Shown piece after piece: positions 19,810 through 26,084 of a DNA stretch of 26,084 bases; positions within the stretch are counted from its first letter, which is position 1, and the number at the start of each line of letters is the position of its first letter. The notes beneath the pieces were generated by a model, which was not told the DNA's origin, searched no databases, and was given only the letters and a program-made list of their open reading frames with translations. The stretch spans positions 1-26,084 of the forward strand of contig LRSR01010733.1 of the NCBI GenBank assembly GCA_001579985.1. Reading direction: 5' to 3'. A program made the translations under genes and the position numbers. This DNA is from Hypsibius dujardini (taxonomy: Eukaryota > Tardigrada > Eutardigrada > Parachela > Hypsibiidae).

Positions 19810-20830
19810 TAATTCTTCGGAGCCAGTTAAGGACCTCCGAGATTCGCCTTTCCGAGATTGCACGCAGATAATTTCTAATGGATTTCGTTTTAAAATTAGG
19901 GAAAAAAGATAAGAAGTATATTTTCCGGACTATTAAGCACGAACGAAAAACTAAGCCGCGAAAGATAATTCTGCTCCAGCAAACGGGAGAATGATCAAAT
20001 TTCAGACTAAGCGGGCAGCAAATGCAACATTTCTCAGGTTGTTAAAAGACACGCTAGACCACTTGGCGGTTGCGCTCGTCTTTCAATCTCCAGCAGTTGC
20101 TCGTAGTAGTAGAAAGGTACTGCGAAATAGAGATCTGTTCAAATTCAGCGGAAGTTCCAAACAGTTCCGCGCACCTTTTCAGTATCGACACGGCTAGAAA
20201 GCGAAGATTATAAATAGTAAAAAATGCAGTTAAAGAAGTGTTATGGTTTTTCGACTCCATGAAAAACATAGATTGCTGCATTGAGCAGGTCCAGAACCGG
20301 AAATATTTCGGATACAATAAAAAGTTTACGCTGTTGGACCGTGAGCGGAACGGGCTATCGGCAGCGGCATGTGCAAGTTGCGGGACGGAACATGTTCATG
20401 TTCAATGCGCAATTGTGTAGCGTAGACCCAAATCACACACATCGTACTACGTACCTGTACCGATGCCTAATTTCAGCTTGCTCATTCGTCAGTCAGTCAG
20501 CCAGTCGTATTATTCTGTTTGTTTTCGTGTTGAAATTCCAAAATGTCCAAAACTACCGAAGAGTTTAAAGAGGTCAAATGTCTTTGTTTACAATTGCAGT
20601 ACCGCCAATAAACTTGGCATATCAATATTCCGGAAAACTTGGGAAAAAATAACACACACCCCCCCCCTCAAACCAAAGCTCGGCGCGCCACTGCCTACGG
20701 CCACAGATGAAATTCGCGATCAACTTCTTCCCGCAGTGCATTTTTTTTTCGTTCGCATCTGAATAATGCAGTAATTATCTAATCGAAGGATATAGGATAA
20801 TCTCGTCGAGAGATAATACTCGTACAGCTG
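19810..20830. repeat. Block R': diverged copy of 13738-14470
   Basis: This is homologous to block R upstream of gene B, with an extra ~250 bp around 20300-20690 that includes a C-run (~20661-20669) and a CAGTCAGTCAGCCAGTC stretch. Several short open frames on both strands have no recognisable domain. Confidence 0.6.
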
Positions 20831-21275
20831 TGGCACGATTTCTTGACGAAGAACAAAGGCCGTTAAGTGGAACGCACGCTTTACGAAATAAGCTACTTTA
20901 ATCGGAGCAGACAAACCGGAAAAAATTGTAGAATTTCTCTTAAACTTGAACAACGAAAATGTGGAACTTTTCTAAAACAGGGAAAGTACAATTTTATGTA
21001 AGATGGGGAACGGGGTGGGAGGGGTGGGAGGCTTTGAAGATGGCATTTTCGGAATCAATCGATGAATCAATCTTTACAACGGCTGAAAATGTTCGCGTTC
21101 GTTTGAAGAAATAAGCAAGACATCAATCAACTGAGACGACACACAGTAAAGAGAGTATATTTGCAATTGATTGATTTTCTGGGCCGTGCAGTCTGTCCGT
21201 TCCTATTTACGGTGTATGTTGCGTTCCACTTAACGGCCCTTGCTCTTCGTCAAGAAATCGTGCCACAGTTGTACG
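20821..21275. repeat. Inverted repeat with 56 bp arms
   Basis: The arm 20821-20876 (CGTACAGCTGTGGCACG onward) is the reverse complement of 21220-21275 with 53 of 56 positions matching. The ~340 bp interior includes a G-rich run at about 21004-21031 (GGGG, GGGGTGGG, GGGGTGGG). It could be a foldback transposon or MITE. Target duplications were not found, and the left arm overlaps the end of block R'. Confidence 0.65.
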
Positions 21276-21587
21276 CTCTGCACAAGGCGACTTCACTTGT
21301 CAGGATAATCGCCAATCACGAAATTGTTCGCTCTTTTATCGCTCTACTTTTGCTGCAGAATTGGAGCGCATGATGAGTTAACCAAGTAAGCAGGAAATTG
21401 TGACTGTCTATCGTGTCGCGTTATCTTGCCTGCACGGCCTTTAAACACTCGAGCATGCAACATCTCGCTGCAGTTTGAACGATTGTTGTTGTTGTTGTAC
21501 TGCTTTGCCGAATAATCCGTCTTGTTCTTTGACAGCAGCGTCTGTTTGTTACGGAAACCTCAGCAGTCCAAGTAGTTGAAGGTAGAA
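21276..21587 (+). other. 5' flank of nuclear receptor NR1
   Basis: No TATA box or clear promoter was recognised. A CCTCAG at ~21558-21563 could be the 3' splice site of a 5' UTR intron just before the ATG. A GTT microsatellite-like run lies near 21484-21497. Confidence 0.3.
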
Positions 21588-24500
21588 ATGCAATGTCAAG
21601 TGTGCGAACTGCGGCAAACAACGGGAACGCACTTTAGCGTGTCCACCTGTGAAGGATGTAAGGTGAGGCACGGGGTCCTTAGCTGTTCCATAATGAGATG
21701 CTGTGTGTACGGTAGTTACAAGTCTGGGATACAACTGAAAAAGCTTCACTTCCTTAGGCGTTTTTCCGGCGAACCATCGAGAACGGTCGGTTGTATGTCT
21801 GCAAATTCAACAACAACTGCGTGATTGCCAGAGTCAACGCTTGTTGCCGCGCCTGTCGGTATCGGAAATGCCTGGACGTTGGGATGAAAATTACCTGGAC
21901 TAGAACGCGAAGTATGCTAAGATGTCGGACAAAATTGTTACAAGCTTCAATAGACATCCAAAATTGCACACATCCCTCTGTTTATACCAGGAAGACAGCT
22001 CCAGCAAAGCGCCAATCAACGTTACAGCAATGAATCGGGCTCTTCTCCGCCTCGGAGATTTGAGTAAGAACTGTTATGTTATATTTTATTTTATGGGATA
22101 TTTAATTTTTTAGTTTAATAAATTTTGCCTTATTAAATTAAAGGATTGAAATATCTGCCTTCTATCTCTTTTTCCAGAGTTTTTTGCGTTGCAGGGTTTT
22201 AACGTAATAATAATACTCGGTCTTAATCTAATATATACTAACATGTAACCAAATTGTCATTATATTATGAACGCGCAACTATAAATAGTTTGTGAATGAT
22301 GTCTAGACAACTTTCCGGATCAGGGCACCTAAAACAGTGCCAAATTTTGCTGGTAAAGACTAGGTGTCATTATAACTCTGAGGAACCTTTCATTCCGTAG
22401 AACGAACCAAGTCATCCCATGCAACATATTTGGCGAAGATTCGTCTGACCTGATCCGCCACGAATCTCGCATGAACCGCGATGTCAGGGGGAGATTGTTC
22501 ATCCTTAAAGTTCTGGAGCTGACAACAGACGTGGTGTTCGGGGGCTTAAACACTCATTCGTCCGAATGGCATGGCACGGCCTCTTCGGTAGGTTTTCAAC
22601 GGTTAGTAAGTACGAGGTTTCCGACCTATTTCTGGTCCAATTTTCTGTTGTATGTCCGTGTCGCGGGATTTCGCGGGCACCCGGACACAATACAGCCGCC
22701 TAACTAAATACGCGGTGTAGCGTGATCTGAATCACATCGACCCGTGCCGAGGAAAGATCGGAAAATATTCTTCAAATACAAGGAACTAGTGAACTGCGAG
22801 GATTGCAAACACAAACATGAGATTATAAACAGAAATAGAAACATCGTTGATGGTTCAGTGAAGACGATATATTAGAGACGTTTAAGCAAACCGGCGTAAG
22901 CGTAACCTAAACTTAGGCATAAGGCCCGCTAAGTTTACGCTTACGACTGGATGTTTAAGCACTCGACGTAGAATCTCGGCGTAAGGCGCAAGAGCAGAAC
23001 ATTTCAAGGAAACTATTCTACTTTGAACTGAACTTCTCTTAAAATTTTCTTACTCCTTTCTTACGGAGAAATTTAAGGCCCATTGCCCCTTACGTCAAGC
23101 AGTAGCTTAAGAAATTAACCTTAAGAGGGGCCACACCCCTTGCCTCATTCCTATTGGTCCGTGTCCTTAAGTTTACGCTTACGTTACGCTTACGCCGACT
23201 GCTTAAACGTCCCTATTGTACATACAAGAAAAGGGCGGTACGAAAGAAATTCGTTTAACCAAACGGCGTATGCAGAATATGACTCCATAACTTATACAAC
23301 TACACTAGACCAGGAGAGGGTGTAAGTGAATATACGGAAATAGAAGGAACTAGTGAACTGCGAGGATTGCAAACACAAACATGAGATTATATACAGAAAT
23401 AGAAAGATCGTTGACGGTTCAGTGAAGACGATATATTGTACATACAAGAAAAGGGCGGTACGAAAGAAATTCGTTTAACTAAACGGCGTATGCAGAATAT
23501 GACTCTATGACTTATACAACTACACTAGACCAGGAGAGGGAGTAAATGAATATACGGAAATACACTAAAAAGTCGCGATATCTGGTCACTGAAAATTCCA
23601 GATTAAAGACGTCTACTCAGGCCATGTCTTAAGAATGACTTTGTATTTTTTGTTCAGTTCTGGCTTGTAATATTGAATTTTTTTGCGCGTTCTAATTTTC
23701 CTAATGACTTCAGAGTTCGTGGGTAGCTGAGTCCACTCTGGAGGTCTGTCACGATCTGCACATGGTCTTTCCGGAACGTAACGAGGTATTCGCCGCCATG
23801 CTGCCGGGGATATCCGCGTTGGATTGTGCGGAGAAACGCAGTCTCACCACTGACTGGAAGTGGACAATCTTTTGGCTGATGCGCAACGTCGATCGCACCC
23901 TGTCGTTCGGCTTGGAATTCACTGTACTATATCGTCCCTGTAATGTCTAACGGTCAACGCTGAGAAGGCGAGGAGAGATGTTTTCTTTGCAGGAAGACTC
24001 GAGTGAGACATTTACCCGCGTAATCGGATTCGTTTATAACTTTTGCAAAGAGCTGAACAATATTGGACTAACTAAGGTCAGTGCAAGGAAAACGTGACGC
24101 ACTGCGTTTTTCTGGACATCCTTTTTTTCAATACTATTTCCAGACATTTGCGATGCCTGAACTAATGGAACGTTACCAAATATTTTGATAAAAAAAAATT
24201 TCCAAGCCGATAAAAATTCAATTTACAGTCGCTTAGCATCAGCCAAACCTCTGTCCAAGGCCAGGGGCGGAGCTATGACAGAATCATGAAAAGCTGCGGT
24301 TAGTGCATCTTTGACAAGAGCAAATAGCTCCGCCCCCTGATAATGGAAAATTATTTGGCTGATGCCAATCGATTTTTAATTGAATTTTGGATGGAATGGT
24401 GTTTAGCCAAGTTCACGGCAGTGTATGAGCTGAGCCTACTGGCATAGCATGTGTAGAGAAATAGGAATGAAAACTGGGTGACCAAAAATCGGCGCAGTGA

Positions 24501-24843
24501 CTCATAACCGTCGAGCATTTTGTAGACGGAAAAGTGCTTGCTGCTGGCCATCACTATGTTAGAATCCAATTCACCTTCCCAAGGTCGGTACATTTATTTC
24601 CCCTTTCACTGCACTGTTTAAAATAAACGAATCTGACGCATGATAGGCATCAGTAATTTGCAATCGCTGCATCATCACTACCTGACGGTACTGATGGAGG
24701 CTTTGAAGCAGCGTTGTTCGGATCAGCGTCATCTGTTTTCCGTCATCCAAAATGTCGTACGCTTCTTCTCTTCCCTGAAGGATGTTGATCTCATACATCG
24801 TCAATACAGCAGAGATTTGGCTCAACTTTGGGTCATTTTCTAG
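21588..24843 (+). CDS. Nuclear receptor NR1 (C4 zinc fingers plus ligand-binding domain), frameshifted
   Basis: Seven exons: 21588-21662, 21758-22063, 22364-22587, 23714-23923, 23993-24076, 24526-24587, 24654-24843 (TAG). The protein starts directly at finger 1, M-Q-C-Q-V-C, with CEGCK|AFFRR spanning the first splice (P-box EGCKA). Finger 2 ends CRACRYRKCLDVGM. Ligand-binding-domain marks are MLPGISALD..DWKWTIFWLM (helix 3-5), FTRVIGFVYNFCKELNNIGL, TEKCLLLAITMLE (helix 8-9) and HHHYLTVLMEAL..LFSVIQ (helix 10-11). The splice phases from exon 2's second half onward agree. However, the zinc-finger frame of exon 2 differs from the frame that joins exon 3, so one shift lies at about 21890-21925. 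The exon sum is 1151 nt, not a multiple of three. The zinc-finger frame alone runs to TGA at 22032-22034. No A/B domain and no obvious AF-2 helix 12 are seen. Ligand-regulated transcription is the family role; target and ligand are unknown. It could be a pseudogene or carry a sequencing error. Confidence 0.72.
22782..23565 (+). repeat. 220 bp tandem duplication in intron 3 of NR1, first copy interrupted
   Basis: Unit 1 is 22782-22873 plus 23218-23345, and unit 2 is 23346-23565. Both begin GGAACTAGTGAACTGCGAGG, continue through CAGTGAAGACGATATATT and TGTACATACAAGAAAAGGGC, and end near GAATATACGGAAATA. Only a few substitutions separate them. Unit 1 is split by the element at 22874-23213, and unit 2 is the empty-site version. 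Confidence 0.85.
22874..23213. mobile_element. 340 bp inverted-repeat MITE inserted in the tandem duplicate
   Basis: The ends are inverted copies: GAGACGTTTAAGCA..CGGCGTAAGCGTAA at the left, and the complement of GGGACGTTTAAGCA..CGGCGTAAGCGTAA at the right. Comparison with the uninterrupted unit 2 gives TATT at both junctions (22870-22873 and 23214-23217). The symmetric tips would alternatively allow a TA duplication with small flank changes. There is no coding capacity. Internal GTAAGCGTAA / TTACGCTTAC words repeat in both orientations. Confidence 0.8.
24212..24388. mobile_element. Nested foldback/MITE in intron 5 of NR1
   Basis: An outer inverted pair GCATCAGCCAAA (24236-24247) / TTTGGCTGATGC (24354-24365) extends to AAAATTCAATTTA / TAATTGAATTTT at the outer edges. 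An inner pair, CAGGGGCGGAGCTAT (24262-24276) and its complement ending CCGCCCCCTG (to 24339), resembles hAT-type tips. No target duplication was found for either pair. The intron's splice sites lie outside the element. Confidence 0.55.
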
Positions 24844-24867
24844 ACCTGTGCGTTGTTTGTACGCGGA

Positions 24868-24926
24868 CCATCACGTGTTACTTTTCCATCACGTGTCACT
24901 TCTCCATCACGTGTCAGTTATATAAT
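24868..24926 (+). promoter_or_regulatory. Triple E-box array with TATA-like element (candidate NR2 promoter)
   Basis: Three 18 bp direct units CCATCACGTGTYA.. place palindromic CACGTG at 24872-24877, 24890-24895 and 24908-24913. TTATATAAT follows at 24918-24926. This lies 25 bp after the NR1 stop and ~315 bp before the NR2 ATG. CACGTG is the core bound by many bHLH factors. The promoter role and direction are inferred. It could also sit inside the NR1 3' UTR. Confidence 0.5.
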
Positions 24927-25095
24927 ACTTGTTTATTTTTAATTATTTCCAATAATTCTATCTCGTCTCCGTGCCTATCGTAAACGGCCAACAGAAAGGC
25001 GACGAGCACCAACTTCAGTCAAGATTAAGATTACGTTGCTCTTCATGTAATCTGTTATCTGGTCAACAACGAAGACCTATGACCTCTCGGCCCAT

Positions 25096-25101
25096 AATAA
25101 A
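25096..25101 (+). terminator. AATAAA polyadenylation signal candidate for NR1
   Basis: A canonical AATAAA hexamer lies 253 bp after the NR1 stop codon and before the NR2 start. If it is used, the NR1 3' end overlaps the putative NR2 promoter region. No cleavage-site evidence is available. Confidence 0.35.
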
Positions 25102-25240
25102 ATGAATCGCATTCTTCAGTCCTTGTTACTGTCTACAGCACACTGAACATAGCGCTAACCGTGTTGCGATATTTCCGATTTAGAAAATATACCGAAGTGT
25201 AAATGTAAATAAGATTTTTCAGTTGTTAATCCCTTCGAAA

Positions 25241-26084
25241 ATGAAATGCCAGGTGTGCGCTGTGAGGCGGCCAACCGGGACGCACTACAGCGTTTCAGCT
25301 TGCGAGGGCTGCAAGGTGAGTGCTGTTTTCAGGGATGGCAAAACTATAATTAGTCGACTAATTAGTTTTTTTTATCGAACTAAAAATTAGTTACTAAGAA
25401 ATTTTAGTTGCCTAATTTAGTTTTACCAGCCTTACAAGGGATTATTTACCTGTGTTAGTCTGAGATCGGGCCCAATTTTTCCCTCTGGATACGTATTATT
25501 AAACCATGATTTTAGAAAATGTGACTGATCTTCCTCGGTTCTGTTTGAGATGAAGAAAATCGGAGAAGATTCCTATTGCGGAAGCCACTTTAATCCTTTT
25601 GCAATAACGTTGACTGATTGATTCAACACAGTTCGTCAAATGATTTGCGCATCGATTTTTGTTTGCTTGAACCGTTAAATGGGTAAACGAACAAAATATT
25701 TTTCGTAATTCAATCAATCAATGCTATGGCGAAAGCTTTAAATCGGCTGCCACAATAAGAATCCTCTCCGATTTTCTCCATCTCAAACGGGGAAGCGAAG
25801 GGGAAGCAGTTATGTTTTTGAAAATCTTGGTTTAATAGTACGCATCCACAAAAAAAAGTTGGGCCCAATCTCAGACTGACACAAGTAAATATTTCCTTGT
25901 TAGCTATTTTCAAATTTCTTCGCAGAAAAATGACTGACGGCACGATACATTACTTTGGTTAGGCATTTTTCAGACGAACGCTGGAGAACAACCGCGTCTA
26001 CGTCTGTACGGCCAACAACAACTGCTCCGTCGAGACTTTGAACGAAGCCTGTCGAGCTTGTCGATATCGGAAGTGCCTTGCAGT
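25241..26084 (+). CDS. Nuclear receptor NR2, partial (zinc fingers only; continues beyond window)
   Basis: Exon 1 is 25241-25315 (25 codons) and exon 2 starts at 25963 and is cut by the window end. The joined protein runs M-K-C-Q-V-C through finger 1 (SACEGCK|AFFRRT, P-box EGCKA) to finger 2 (CTANNNC..ACRACRYRKCLAV-like end with C-R-A-C). Exon 1 has exactly the same length and phase as in NR1, and the same immediate start at finger 1, so the two are tandem paralogues. A TTTTTCAG at ~25214-25221 could close a 5' UTR intron. The ligand-binding domain must lie downstream of this window. Function: DNA-binding transcription factor by family; target unknown. Confidence 0.82.
25435..25899. mobile_element. 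465 bp long-armed foldback element in intron 1 of NR2, TTA target duplication
   Basis: The left arm 25435-25626 and right arm 25707-25899 are inverted copies along their whole ~190 bp (by eye about 80% identical). Arm ends are CAAGGGATTATTTACCTGTG and the complement of CAAGGAAATATTTACTTGTG. TTA lies at both edges (25432-25434 and 25900-25902). The ~80 bp centre is non-repetitive. The two minus-strand open frames here (25499-25717, 25710-25943) are by-products of the arms. The TTA duplication suggests a PIF/Harbinger-type MITE. Confidence 0.75.

Noticed and set aside
20720-21373. Two open frames on opposite strands sharing FHLTA..LRQEIVPQLY
   Set aside because: The shared peptide is simply the two arms of the 56 bp inverted repeat.
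24402-24440. Plus-strand KFTAVYELSLLA as a helix 8 exon of NR1
   Set aside because: It is followed at once by TAG and has no matching donor. The exon at 24526-24587 (TEKCLLLAITMLE) fits the phase on both sides.
24351-24593. Minus-strand frame with a weak resemblance to an ionotropic glutamate receptor pore (YTCYASRLSSYTAVNLA)
   Set aside because: It overlaps, on the opposite strand, an exon that fits the nuclear receptor ligand-binding domain with exact phases. No other glutamate receptor exon is nearby.

Overview
This window is eukaryotic nuclear DNA from an animal. The real genes are split into short exons by GT-AG introns, the spacers are rich in transposon remnants, and the recognisable proteins belong to metazoan families: the natriuretic-peptide-receptor / receptor-guanylate-cyclase ectodomain family and nuclear receptors. 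An ecdysozoan invertebrate, possibly a tardigrade, is my best guess, but that is inference and nothing in the window proves it.

Layout. Positions 1-4350 hold no intact gene. They contain two broken Tc1/mariner transposases in convergent orientation (about 1395-1710 on plus, 1798-2600 on minus), flanked by inverted copies of a ~70 bp repeat (625-725 and 3000-3200). Next come two tandem 12-exon genes on the plus strand, A (4541-9662) and B (14800-19545). They encode proteins of 521 and 520 aa with every splice phase matching. Each has a signal peptide, an ANF-receptor-type ligand-binding domain, a juxtamembrane cysteine pair, one membrane span and a cytoplasmic tail of only ~40 residues. No kinase-homology or cyclase domain follows, so they resemble the clearance receptor (NPR-C) in architecture. 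The tail stops just where a kinase-homology domain would normally begin. The duplicated unit includes a 5' conserved block (from ~4355 and ~14580). It also includes a downstream block R that lies ~250 bp after gene B (19810-20830) but ~4 kb after gene A (13738-14470).

Mobile elements post-dating the duplication explain much of the difference between the copies: a 620 bp inverted-repeat element in intron 4 of A, a Harbinger-like MITE with TTA target duplication in intron 6 of A (the empty site is preserved in B), and a hAT-type element with a perfect 8 bp target duplication between A and B. A foldback element and a GT-rich minisatellite also lie in the A-B spacer.

The right end holds two head-to-tail nuclear receptor genes on the plus strand. 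NR1 (21588-24843, seven exons) has both zinc fingers and ligand-binding-domain helices, but its DNA-binding and ligand-binding exons do not share one frame, so it carries a frameshift. NR2 (25241 to the window edge) is cut off after its second finger. Both begin directly at the first zinc finger with no A/B domain. Both share unusual finger spacing (C-x2-C-x14-C-x2-C and C-x5-C-x8-C-x2-C) and the P-box EGCKA. Between them lie three CACGTG E-boxes at exact 18 bp spacing next to a TATA-like stretch, a candidate NR2 promoter. No tRNA, rRNA or CRISPR was seen.
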